From NCBI GenBank assembly GCA_009746045.1, contig RPFO01000080.1, positions 3,390,251 through 3,454,250 on the forward strand: a stretch of DNA of 64,000 bases, given 5' to 3'. Within the stretch, counting starts at the first letter, position 1. Every line of letters begins with the position of its first letter. Both the position numbers and the translations under genes were made by a program. Shown one piece after another: positions 32,046-41,987 of the stretch. This DNA comes from Mesostigma viride. Taxonomy: Eukaryota; Streptophyta; Mesostigmatophyceae; Mesostigmatales; Mesostigmataceae. The notes beneath the pieces are model-generated. The model made no database searches and was not told the origin of the DNA. It worked only from the letters and a program-made list of their open reading frames with translations.

Positions 32046-33907
32046 TGACACTTACCACGCAGAAGGGACAACCTCATGACCGCGGAGAAGATAACATTCC
32101 GTCCCTCCTGTTGCGATTGCAAAGGGGAGAAAGAATAGTAGTGATGTAAGGAATGAATTCCAGTGCAAAATTAGGAAAATACCTTCAATAACAAAGCTAG
32201 TAAGTAGGCAAGGTAATTAAAAAGTAGGTAGCAAACTGATGACAACATGCACATACTCACGCATGGACCAACCAAGTTAGTATCTAATCTACTATGTGGC
32301 TTATGAGGAAGCACCATGAAACATTTGACCTTACTGGCTTCATCAGAACATGTCTAGATGCTTTTCCTTTGCAAAGATAGTCGCAATTGACGCTTGGGGC
32401 TTGCATGGGATTCAGGTCTGCATGGACGTGCTTTGACAACAAACGGGCATGTACGCACAAAAATGCCCAAGGACGGTACTTCATGATGGTCATCTTCATG
32501 AACTTGACCACGCATGTAAGAGGACAAGAAATCAAGTATTCAGAGTTCATGCTATACTAAGAAACCAGCTTTTGCTCAGAATGCCGCTTTTGCGGTCTAT
32601 GGGCCTTCCAATGCAACCTGCCAAGCAATTCTCATAAGTATCCTTGCTCAGCTACGCAGTTGCTCATTTTCCCGGCTCCATTCCTCTTCGATCACAGCCT
32701 GTCCATGACGGCCTTGTAGGTTTTGGATAGCTCCAGAATCTCGCTCTGTTTATTCTCCGTTACTTATGTCACTCACATGTCGTCGCTACTAGAACCGCTT
32801 CTAGTGCGGTTCTCGCTGCCACCCCTGCTGCCACACCTACAGCGCTTGTTATTCGGTGGTTGCATTCATTGGTTACGTATGGAAATCGGTTGCCCCATCG
32901 CTCGAGCTAGCGTGTATGTGCCCTCACTGCCCGCTAGCCCCAGCACTGACTTGACTGCGAACAACGGCTAGGGCTACGTCAGACGCGTTTTTTTGAATTT
33001 GCGCAAAAAAAAAGATTGCGACTAGGTCACATCCGTAGCCAGCGGCAGGCGGAATGTCTCGAGTGATTCCAGCCAAGCGATCTTCCGTATTGTCATGACA
33101 TCTTACCTTTCCACTGGTTACTACTTGTCTCAAAGCCTTTTAGAACGGTCGGAGCCGCAAACTGCCGATAAATTTACAGGTACAGTAACTAGTATTCACC
33201 AATGAAAGCCACAGGCATTTAAAAAACCGCCGTCCTGCCAGACCCTAGAAAACGCTTGGTCCTGCCTTTGCCGGACAACCATTGGAGCAGGTTATGAAGT
33301 GCGACAACGATTTCTGATTGTTGGCTGACAGACTGACAGCCGACAATTATTAACGCAAAGTCACTAAAGCAATTAGGCAGTGAGAACATTCTACAAAAGA
33401 GCTCTTAGTTCGGGCTTTATATAAGTAGTACCTGCCTGTTAAAAATTGGAACAAGGATACGGTTCCGGCATCCGTTTATTCCGAAGCCGGTACGGGCAAG
33501 GCTAGGGAACCGGCGTGGGAATAAACTGAACTGAACATAACTGAAATAAAGGCCGTTATGGTGCCGTGAAATAGCCGCATGACGACAGTGCCGTTCCAAA
33601 CTTTCAACTTCGCGCCCTACCTCTCTTAACCGTTACCTGGTAGACCGTTGGTCCAACGAGCGAAAAATTTAGAAAGGTTGCGATTAGGCAACGCGACCTT
33701 GCACCTAGCCGCACCCATGAACGCCTTCAGCAGCCATGTTAGGCAACACAACCCTGCACCTAGCCGCACCATTCCATAAACGCCTTCATCAGCCATGTTA
33801 GGCCGGAATAGACACGGCATTTCCACTTTGGGTCTCGCACTAGTCAAGTCACTTGCTCAGATAGAAAGCAATGGATCACGCAAAACCAGGAGCCACGCCT
33901 CCCCACG
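32046..33907. other. CACTA-2 interior, no recognised gene
   Basis: Short frames only, none with a recognisable domain. At about 33650-33800 a partial direct repeat (TTAGGCAACRCRACCYTGCACC with CCGCACC) occurs twice. The transposase catalytic part expected here is not visible, so it was deleted or is too decayed to see. Confidence 0.35.
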
Positions 33908-34966
33908 ATGATTACGGCGGCGGTGTGTGGCATGGAGCCTGCTTGTGACGAGCATGACTCAATCCACATCAATGGCAGCAATTACCGAACTGCAGTCGCC
34001 GACCTTCGACAAACTGTTCGCCATCGCAACTCAGGAGTAATGGTTTATGGTAAAGAGGGGGTTAGGTACGGCCGCATCACACACATTCTGCATAGTTTCC
34101 TCCGTGCCCCGACGGAAGGATGGAGTAGGCAAGTTCTTTTAAAGGTCGCTCTGTTTGATGCCGGTTCTGTGAAAGAGCTCCCTTTAGAGGGATTGACGCT
34201 TATACCTTTAGGGGAGCGAGCGCCCAAGCAGGATGCTTTAGTCCTTCCCGGGAGTGTATGTTCAGTTGGTTTTGTAGTTGATCCAGAGTATGCACCTGAG
34301 ATAGCCATCGTGCACTGTAAATTGCCGTGGCAAATGGTAAAGGAAACGTGTAGTGCAGCCCAGCATGTATTATCCCGTGCTGCAGGTGCTCAGCTGAGAA
34401 CCACAGACGTGTATGCTGATATGAACCTGCAGCGCAAGGTGACACTGTGTGTTAAGCGAAGAGACATGACAACACGAGGTCGTTCACAAGGTAATCGCAC
34501 TGCACCCATAGATCCACAAGCAACCACTGCACGCATGGCTGCGGAGCCACAAGCAACCACTGCACCTAATCGCTCACGTGGCAAGCGCACTGTTGGCACA
34601 TTGGTAGAGCCACAAGCAACCACTGCACCAAGTCGCTCACGTGGCAAGCGCACTGTTGGCACATTGGTAGAGCCACAAGCAACCACTGCACCAAGCCGCT
34701 CGCGTGGCAAGCGCACTGCGGACACATTGGTAGAAACACACTCAGCCGCTGCACCAAACCGCTCGCGTGGCAAGAGCATTGCTGACAAGTCCATGGCAGC
34801 GGCTAGTGGCAGCGCATCAAGCCCTGATGACATTGCTAGTGATTTGTCGCTGAGCAGCGACGGTGAGGCATGCATTCCCACACAAAGGAGAAGTGAGAGG
34901 CAACGTGTGGTAGTAAATTATGCGGACTCTGACAGTGCTGCATACACTGATGAGGAGTGGGATTGA
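33908..34966 (+). CDS. CACTA-2 ORF, resembles C-terminal domain of CACTA transposase
   Basis: 352 codons from ATG 33908 to a TGA. Residues about 20-155 (HINGSNYRTAV, VRYGRITHILHSF, VLLKVALFDAGSV, PGSVCSVGFVVDP) recall the DUF4216-like C-terminal domain of plant TNP2-type transposases, which has a similar run of strands and a final 'QVFYVxDP'. Then come a Thr/Arg-rich region with about four imperfect 20-residue repeats (EPQATTAPSRSRGKR, about 34540-34790), a Ser-rich acidic stretch and an acidic C-terminus (TDEEWD). The DDE catalytic part is absent. The family match is by eye and tentative; it could be a separate accessory protein. Confidence 0.6.
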   Translation: MITAAVCGMEPACDEHDSIHINGSNYRTAVADLRQTVRHRNSGVMVYGKEGVRYGRITHILHSFLRAPTEGWSRQVLLKVALFDAGSVKELPLEGLTLIPLGERAPKQDALVLPGSVCSVGFVVDPEYAPEIAIVHCKLPWQMVKETCSAAQHVLSRAAGAQLRTTDVYADMNLQRKVTLCVKRRDMTTRGRSQGNRTAPIDPQATTARMAAEPQATTAPNRSRGKRTVGTLVEPQATTAPSRSRGKRTVGTLVEPQATTAPSRSRGKRTADTLVETHSAAAPNRSRGKSIADKSMAAASGSASSPDDIASDLSLSSDGEACIPTQRRSERQRVVVNYADSDSAAYTDEEWD

Positions 34967-35114
34967 TTATATTCCTAATATAATGTAATGATGGATTGAT
35001 GTAACTTTTTGTGTGCTTGTCACACTTATATTTATTTATTTCCAATGAACATGTGTGTCAACTGCATCATTTCTGCATCCACATATAATGCATAAGTGTC
35101 CTGTCTTCATGCAC

Positions 35115-35245
35115 TTGAGAGTTCTCAAGTGTCATGCTCAGTGTCCTGATTTTCCTGATTTTTTGTGCCATGTAAGTGTCCTGATTTTCCTGATTTTTTG
35201 TGCCATGCTAAGTGTCCTGATTTTCCTGATTTTTTTCTGATTCAG
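35115..35245 (+). repeat. Three tandem copies of a GTGTCCTGATTTTCCTGA unit
   Basis: Three near-identical copies, each GTGTCCTGATTTTCCTGATT followed by a T-run and GTGCCATG-type spacer. They lie just inside the right subterminal repeat block and share the CCTGA core with it, so they may be expanded subterminal repeats. Confidence 0.75.
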
Positions 35246-35546
35246 CGGGAAAATCTCAAGATCTTGAGATTTTTTGTGTTGTTTCGACATTTTTCTCAGG
35301 ATCTCAGGATTTTCTCAGGATTCTCAGTGTTTCTCAGTGTTTCGCGAGACGCATCTCAGGCACTTCTCAGGATTCTCAGGAGGAAGTCCTGATATAATAT
35401 CAGGATTCCTGAGAAAATCTCAGTTTTTCTCAGGATTTCTCAGGACATCTTGAGAAAAAAATCAGGATATCTCAGGAAATCCTGAGTTCATCTCAGGAAA
35501 TCTCAGGATTCCTGAGAAAAATCTCAGAACCCGACTTCCTAGTGTA

Positions 35547-36642
35547 TCTACTCCTAAATCTAGGGGTGGAAGGTTTGCAAAGTGCTCCCACTATCTTCAG
35601 AAAATCAGCAGAAGAGGTGTTCAAGAAACTTAATGCCACTTATGATGATCTGGACCCTTGTCTCTTTGCTGTGCCCACACCCTCTGGCTTGCTCCTGTTT
35701 GTGTGGCATGGTGATGACCAACTGATTTGTGGACCAAGAGCTGAAGTTGACAAGTTCATTCAGCAGGTTCAGCAGTCATATGAGATTGGAAAGCAGACAG
35801 AGCTGGGGCCAGAACCCCTACAGTTCTGTGGCATAATGCTAGCACTGGAAGAGCAACAGGAACAGTGGGTGTGTACTCTATCCCCGCCTGCCCAGTACTT
35901 AGAAGAATGCCTAGAGCTGCTTGATATTCCGTGCATTCCTGCTCACATGTGTGCTACTGTCAAAGGAAAATTAGGGTGGCTGAGTGCTATCTGTGCACCT
36001 CATCTGGCAGTGGTCAGCAGGATTGATGACACAGTATTACAAACCATGAAACCTAAGGATCTCCAGAAGCTACTACAGGCTGGACCTTCCCTTGTCATTC
36101 ATCCACTCAACCTCATGGAAGATATTCACATTAACTGTCTGATGGACAGCTCCATGGAGAGTAGGGTAATAACAAAAATGGATGCCAGGGAGGCTGGGGT
36201 GTTCTTCCTTACCAACAAGGGAGACTATATGTCCATGGTGTCGTGGTACAGCAGATTGCATCGCAGAAAAGCTGTTGGCAGTAACTCTGCTGAGTGCCGT
36301 GCTGTGGTGTCTGCTGTGCAGCATGCTCGATCCCTTCAGCACATACTAACCTGGTTGCAAACTCAGGCTGGCAGCAAGGCTGCTGTGCATGCTCACTTAC
36401 ACACTGACAGTCAGTCAGTCATTAGTTTCCTTAACAAGAAATCTGTGACTGCTGCTGTGCATACTGATCTGGACTGGGTGATTTTGAAACAGGAAACAAG
36501 CTATTTTTCCAGCTGGCAGCATCTGCCAGACGAGGAGAACCTGGCTGACGCATTGACCAAGATTCCGTCATTAGCAGCAACCCAGTACCAGCTTCTGTGT
36601 GATGCAATGAATCCCTATCTGTCTAGTCAGACAAATGGATGA
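35547..36642 (+). CDS. pol: Element B second ORF, part 2: RT catalytic half and RNase H
   Basis: Continues in frame from 30469 once CACTA-2 is removed. It begins LLLNLGVEGLQSAPTIFRK, equivalent to the copia 'YGLKQAPRAWY' motif, then the RT active site as FVWHGDDQLICGP, a G-D-D box where copia normally has Y-V-D-D. RNase H follows, with CLMDSSMESR, SNSAECRAVVSAVQHA, HTDSQSVISFL and LPDEENLADALTK, the typical copia-type end. Stop TGA at 36640. The reading is intact, consistent with recent activity. Confidence 0.9.
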
Positions 36643-36970
36643 TGAAATAGGGCACTCCAGACTAATGGTGCAGACTATGGTCTTTCCCAGCTGGTGGCAA
36701 CTTGGCAACAAACATAATAATTTCTTGATGTGCCCCCTGGTTTTTCCATAGCCACTCATCACTCCACTGACTTGTACAAACAGGGGATCCTAGGTCCAGA
36801 AACCTCAAAGACACTGTCAGATTTAAAGGCAATGGGGTCTGTGGGCGCTTTAATTCACAACTTCCCTTGTGGTCTGATATGAGTTTTCCTGTACCAATGT
36901 CTTATTCATGATATTGCCAAGTAACCTGAAAAAAAAAAAAGGAATAAAAACTGGAGGTGCAGCACTGATG

Positions 36971-37012
<42 letters not shown>

Positions 37013-37028
37013 AAAAGAATAAAACTGG
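36643..37028 (+). other. Element B 3' untranslated region with poly(A) tract
   Basis: A non-coding stretch between the pol stop and the 3' LTR. A 38-base A run (36974-37011) is followed by CAAAAGAATAAAACTGG, the presumed polypurine tract next to the LTR. A near-duplicate GGAATAAAAACTGGAG occurs at about 36941-36956 after another A-run. Confidence 0.75.
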
Positions 37029-37472
37029 AGTTAGCCTCTAGTCGTGGACATAGGCTAAGTACCAGATAGCAATGTGCTATCTGGGGTTTCGCACGTGTAG
37101 GCTCGGTCAGAAGTCCCGGCTATATGTGATTCGGCAGGCTAGACTATTTGATAGCCGAGTCCTGGTGACGGACGCCAGTACCCAAGTAGGATTGGCGGTA
37201 CGGCGTCGCCAGTACCCACTCGGGACTGACATTGAGGTGTCGGACGTTGGACTAAGGTCCTGAGAGTCTAGCAGTGGCGTCGCGCCACTCAGGCTGCACC
37301 ACAGAGCCCAACGGCCACTGTCGGCTGCTCCAGACGTGGCGGCCAGGCAGAGCGTTGCTGGTCGACAATGCTAAATGCCCTTGTGCACGTTGGGTGCGGG
37401 GCTTGTGATTTATTTGTAATAAACACATGCGTTAGGCCATTGAGCATTGAGAGGTCCACTCGTTTATTAACT
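37029..37472 (+). repeat. Element B 3' LTR
   Basis: 444 bp, AGTTAGCC...TTTATTAACT, with AATAAA at 37418-37423. Followed immediately by the duplicated target GGTGG and the A2 protease region. Confidence 0.93.
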
Positions 37473-38183
37473 GGTGGGGGTCGTGCTGGGCAGCTACAAT
37501 GGAGGTAGATACCAACTCACAGGTGTCTGTCATCAGGGAAGAGGATGCTGTAGGCTTACAGATGTCCCATCCCAGTTGCCTTGCTGTGTCTGATTTCTCA
37601 GGAAAGGTGTCCATGAAGATACTTGGGGAAGTGAGTGTGCCTATCTTAGGCCGGGGTGCCCACCACGTTCTGTGTGGTAGAGGGCTATAAGGGGCCTGCC
37701 ATTCTGGGACAGAACTTCTTGTGCATGCCAGGGGTTACTTTGACCTCTGATGAGTTGGCACTAGAAGGCAGGGGCAGCCTCCCCCTTGAAAGATATCACT
37801 ATTCCCAGGGTCTTGCAGTGGCGGTGAAGGCTGTTAGGAGTCAGCCAGCTGAGGGTCCTCAAGGTCAGGAGCCCATAGCTGAGGACCTGTTGATAATCCC
37901 AACCACCTTTGATCCAAGGCAGTTAGGGGTAAACAGGTACCAGATAGCTGCTCACAGTCCTATTCCCTGGCGCCAGCTAGTCGAGATGATGCAAAGCCCC
38001 AAGATGGCTAAGGCATGGACTCTTGGCTTTGTTGCTTCTGGGCATGAGTGGATAGTTTCCAACTGTGCAGAACCTGTGGATGAGCTGCCAGAAGTTCACC
38101 AGCTGCTCAGATTGATGTTTGTCCTCAAGCTCAAGGAGGTAGATGGTGTCCAGGTGCCACATGTCAGACCAGTTGTAACCTAA
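37473..38183 (+). mobile_element. Copia-like family A, copy A2, segment 3 (protease and RT start)
   Basis: Resumes A2 after element B. It matches A1 9115-9830 with a handful of differences, then stops at about 38183 (after CCAGTTGTAACC), where A1 continues CGAGTATCATGG. The rest of A2 and its 3' LTR are not found in the window, so the junction is either a deletion or the edge of another insertion. Confidence 0.88.
37499..38183 (+). pseudogene. Family A protease and RT N-terminus, copy A2
   Basis: ATG at 37499 starts MEVDTNSQVSVIREED, the same altered retropepsin motif as A1, then DFSGK and VPILGRG. A frame change near 37656 leads into VVEGYKGPAILGQNF, PGVTLTSDEL and the RT linker down to LRLMFVLKLKEVDGVQV. 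Truncated before the RT catalytic motifs. The segment follows A2 integrase once element B is removed, confirming integrase-protease-RT order in family A. Confidence 0.75.
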
Positions 38184-39554
38184 TGGATCAATAGATCAAT
38201 AGATCGCTTGCTAATGGATTTATTATGATAGCCGTGTCGATTGAGTTTGCAATAGATTCCGTAACTGTGCGCTGTGTATCCCAAACGAAATAGACTGAGA
38301 TGATCTCTTGTGGGTCATGCTCGTCATGCTGATTGTCGGAATGCAGTTTTCTTGGGTCGTTACTTGCTGCATGCAGTATGCTAGCTATTTCTCTGCGTCA
38401 ACTGGGCACTATTGTCTTGTCTCGAGACGTTGTGGTTGCCTACGGGCAAGTCTTTGTGCAGGAAACGTAGGCTCTGTGTGTGTTACAAAAGTCTGTTATT
38501 TGACGTTATCTGCGCTTCTTCTGCGCCGAAATTGCTAGTTCTCCGGAGCAAGTCCATGACGACTTGCAATGTATAATTTGTTCTTTTGATTCGGCTGGTG
38601 GCTTCCTTCTCAGCCTGGGTGCTAAGCGTACTCAAATAAAGTTTATGCATGTGATGAAAGTTGCATGTACCGAGAAGAGGCTTGCTTCATCTTGTTCCTT
38701 GTTCGCAGCACCATGAGCTATGTGCTACCGGCTTTGGGACGCTTGCGCCAACTGAGGGCCACTGAGTGTGCCTGCTCTTAGTGTTCTTTTCTCCATTTCA
38801 GCCATGTCAAGAACAGTGTACTGGCTGCGCTGTTCAGCGTTCTCCCAGGTAACGGTTGCATTTTATACCACATGCGCATGCGCAGTGTTGGGCTGTGCCC
38901 TGCTGGGACAGAGAGTTGGGATACCAGTGGTGATGATGATTGTGAGAGGCACTGGCATTAACTCGTGCGTGACTGGGTATGGTGGTCTGGCTGAACCAGC
39001 CGTGGTGCATCCTGCCCATTGGGGCAATATTGGTGCAGTGGAATCTGAGAACGAAACTGTATCACTGAGTCGAGTGAGCCTTGTATTATCGGGGAGTATG
39101 TGTGACACTCTACTTGAACATTCCATGTGATGATTATTTGGAATTTGTTAATGAATGAGTGGCTGTCACACTTGTCGCTTGGCGTTCGTTGGATGATGCG
39201 TGGTGCCTCGGTGTGGCATGCTAATGTTTGTGGCTGCCGGTTATGGTTGGGCAGCTGGGATGAAGGCAGTTGTTTATGAGCGGACAGTGATGAGATGTCC
39301 CACGCTGTTTTTCTATGTGTCAATGACTGGAGACTTACTTGGACTAAGTGTCTTTGTCTTTTATAAACCTGGGAAGGGGGCGTGTTTTCTCTAAAGACTT
39401 CCTCCGATGGGTTCTCTCTGTTTTTTCATCTGTGGTTTTTCATCTGTTTTTTGTGGCTAGGGTTGCTCCGTGCTGTCTATGAGTTGATGATAGAGTTTGC
39501 CTCTACATCTGACGAAGTTGCAAGGCGGTGTCTAATGTCTATCTACCTGGAAAA
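38184..39554. other. Unassigned sequence, no recognised gene
   Basis: Starts TAATGGATCAATAGATCAATAG. Contains a 120-codon frame (38768-39130) with no domain I recognise and a G/T-skewed plus strand. Could be host intergenic sequence or part of an unrecognised insertion into A2. Confidence 0.35.
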
Positions 39555-41310
39555 AGGCCTCAATTGAGGCCTTTTCATAAATTGGGTGTTGCATGTAATT
39601 ACAATGAGCCAACAAACTTTATTCCAAATATGAGTGAAGGCCATGCATTATTATGCTTGTTTCGGGGTTCCCAGCACTTAACATCAGTCATATAGCCCTA
39701 ATACATATTTAATTATGATTTAATAAAACAGGTTGTCGCTGCGACGGCACCATCAACACAACATGACCATAGATACAAGCGACCAAAAGGCGTCAGTACT
39801 CAGTTCCATCTGCATGTAACGTGTCTTTTGGACCTTACGAGGTTCCCCCACGACATGGTAAGCATGGCATGACATGGCATGCTCCCCAAGGGACCCCTCA
39901 CACACACTTGCACGGCCGGGGCTGTCGCGCAGCACTGCAGGCAGCAATAGCCTGCCATGGGTATTGCACGTAACCATGAGGAATCCAAAGCCTCTATTAC
40001 AAACACGCGCAAGGATCATGCATTATAATGATAGGTGTGACCTTCCAAGCGCGTAGCTTCACTCACATAGCCCCAATATCTAGGTTGTTACGGTATATTA
40101 TGACAGGGGTTTGCTGCCGCGGCAGCAGATGAACAGCACATGGCAAGATATACAAGCATAACTGGACAACATTTGCACAGCCTACTAGACCTCTTAGCTT
40201 GATTTCGGGCTTTGCAAGGGTTGCCTGAGACATGGCCAGCATGGCAGGAACTGCCATGCTTCTTATGGAAAGCAAACACGTCTATGAGGCGGGGGCCAGC
40301 CGCAGAGCACTGCACGAAGTACTGTAACCTGCCTTACGTCACATCGGCACTAGGCGCCGATAGGCAGCTAAAAACTGACGATATCACAAGCAAATCGATG
40401 CCATTACCTTACTACCACCAGGACGCACTTACCTTTCACACCCCTCACACCCGGGATCACTAGGCACGCATATGCGCTGGCGCTGAACGTGGCTGCATTA
40501 GAAAAGCTGTTCAAGCTCGGCGTTTTCAAGTTGTCCGGAAGCGATGCAGCCCGCAAATCTGGCCGGACAGACGCTCCATGCGTCGTCCATTGACATATGA
40601 AAGCGGCTGCAGCGGCCTCACCAGCGCTGTTCGCATAATGGCGCTCCCATAGCTGGGGGCGCGCGCGCGTTTATTGTCCGCATCCCAGTTTTTCCTAGCT
40701 AAAAACACCCCTTCCTCTACCTACGGATCCACGCCAAAAGGCTCGAAAATAGCCAGTGCCCCTTTAGTCACGGCTGCCCCAACATCCCCCCCCGCCGTTC
40801 CGCTAGTCTCTTCCCAGCATATCGAAGCACCGGCCTGCTGGCAGGCGCACTATCAACGCCAATTACGCCCCAGCTGAATTTCACTAACCTGGCATTCAGC
40901 ACACAAATAACGACCCCACGAATTTAGAAATTGACTTTAAACCCATTTAGCGATCGGGCTAGCTTCACGGATAAATTATCTACCCAACGAGCTCCTTACT
41001 GGTCGAAATGATGCACGAACGTGGCCATACGGTCTATTTTACTCGAGGCCGCCATGGTCGTGCATTCGTGAAAATTCGTCGTCCGGTTGCACGAAAGTGG
41101 CCAAAATAGGTACTTTTCCACCTCACATATCTTTCAGTAACCGTCGACCCCTGTCGACCCCAACGGGTCAGGACGCTCAGCACATATACCAGATTCGCGC
41201 CACTGGGGCCGGACGACCCATAGGACCGGTCCTTCCCGCCAAAATTACCGTCCCCATGTGACCTTGGTGAAAAAGGCCTCAATTGAGCCAAAAGGCCTCA
41301 ATTGAGGCCT
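39555..41310 (-). mobile_element. TIR DNA element family C, copy 2 (complete, 1,756 bp)
   Basis: Both ends carry AGGCCTCAATTGAGGCCTTT (39555-39575 and inverted at 41290-41310); one end has an extra partial copy at about 41276-41289. In reverse complement the body matches C1 (4317-5660) at high identity. No coding region is evident. Flanks (CCTGGAAAA left, CTGGGTAAA right) are similar but not an exact duplication, so TSD length is unresolved. Confidence 0.88.
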
Positions 41311-41987
41311 CTGGGTAAATGGACACTAAGCTGAGATTGCACATTTGAATGGGTTGTGGGATGGTGACCCGCTAAGCAAGGTTGCAGTGGCGTGTGACTT
41401 GTGTATGGCACTACAATACGGTTCGTAGGAGACGCGAAATGAGTGAGAATGTTACCCGAGCGGTAACGAGGATTCGCACCGTTGATTTTAACATATGTTT
41501 CTTTTTTTGCGCCATTTGGCGAGCATCGACTGGAGCCTGAACCTAGCGGGGGGAATCGTGCGGGGGAATCTTGCGGGGGAATCTTGCGGTGAAAAATTCC
41601 GAACGTGAATTTAGCGAAGTCCTACTACATTTTGCTTGGTACACGGTACTACAGTTTCGTCACTGAAAATTTTCTGTAGTTGCGTTGGTGTTTCGTACGT
41701 TCCGCTGAAATTTTCGTGTTCAGTGCCCAGATCACAATTTGATCCGGGCGCAAAATGATTGGCTGTACGGTACGAACCAAAAACGAATTTTTAGTATCTA
41801 AGTTCCGCAGCGCTTGCTGAATTTGCCCCGGAAGCCCGGGGGCACTTTCCCCGCTGAAAAAGGTGTCCGCGGAAGCGTATTGTAGTGGGCGTTTCTTTCA
41901 GGCAGTGCGTATCATGTGGAGGTTCCATTTAAGGCTTGATGTGGACAGGATGTGCGTTGTTCATTCATGTGATAGCTTACAGGCCTG
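41311..41987. other. Unassigned sequence
   Basis: No gene. Three tandem CGGGGGAATCTTG-type units at about 41548-41592. Motifs such as CGCTGAAATTTTCG resemble those in the left interior of element D. Confidence 0.35.

Larger units (their letters stand above)
30470..35544. mobile_element. CACTA DNA transposon 2 (5,075 bp) in element B RT
   Basis: Ends are CACTAGGAAGTCGG and its inverse, flanked by a 2-bp TA duplication (30468-30469 and 35545-35546). Removing the element plus one TA restores B's RT frame exactly. Subterminal regions (about 30490-30870 and 35255-35535) are packed with TCTCAGGA/TCCTGAGA repeats, as is typical for CACTA transposase-binding regions. Only one long ORF is present, so it is likely non-autonomous. 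Plant CACTA elements normally duplicate 3 bp. Confidence 0.93.
25076..37472 (+). mobile_element. LTR retrotransposon B, complete, copia-like with permuted pol order
   Basis: Two near-identical LTRs (443 and 444 bp) flank an internal region encoding Gag, integrase, protease, RT and RNase H in that order. The element sits in A2; the 5-bp target GGTGG is duplicated at 25071-25075 and 37473-37477, and A1 supplies the empty site. A 5,075-bp CACTA element is nested in RT; without it the element is about 7.3 kb. Only two LTR differences were noticed, so insertion looks recent. Integrase needs one frameshift near 28600-28621. Confidence 0.93.

Noticed and set aside
38768-39130. 120-codon frame as a possible host gene
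   Set aside because: No domain, no codon signal and no conserved neighbour; length is within chance expectation for such G/T-rich sequence.
39555-41310. Exact TSD for element C2
   Set aside because: Flanks CCTGGAAAA and CTGGGTAAA are only similar; reporting a TSD would be unsupported.
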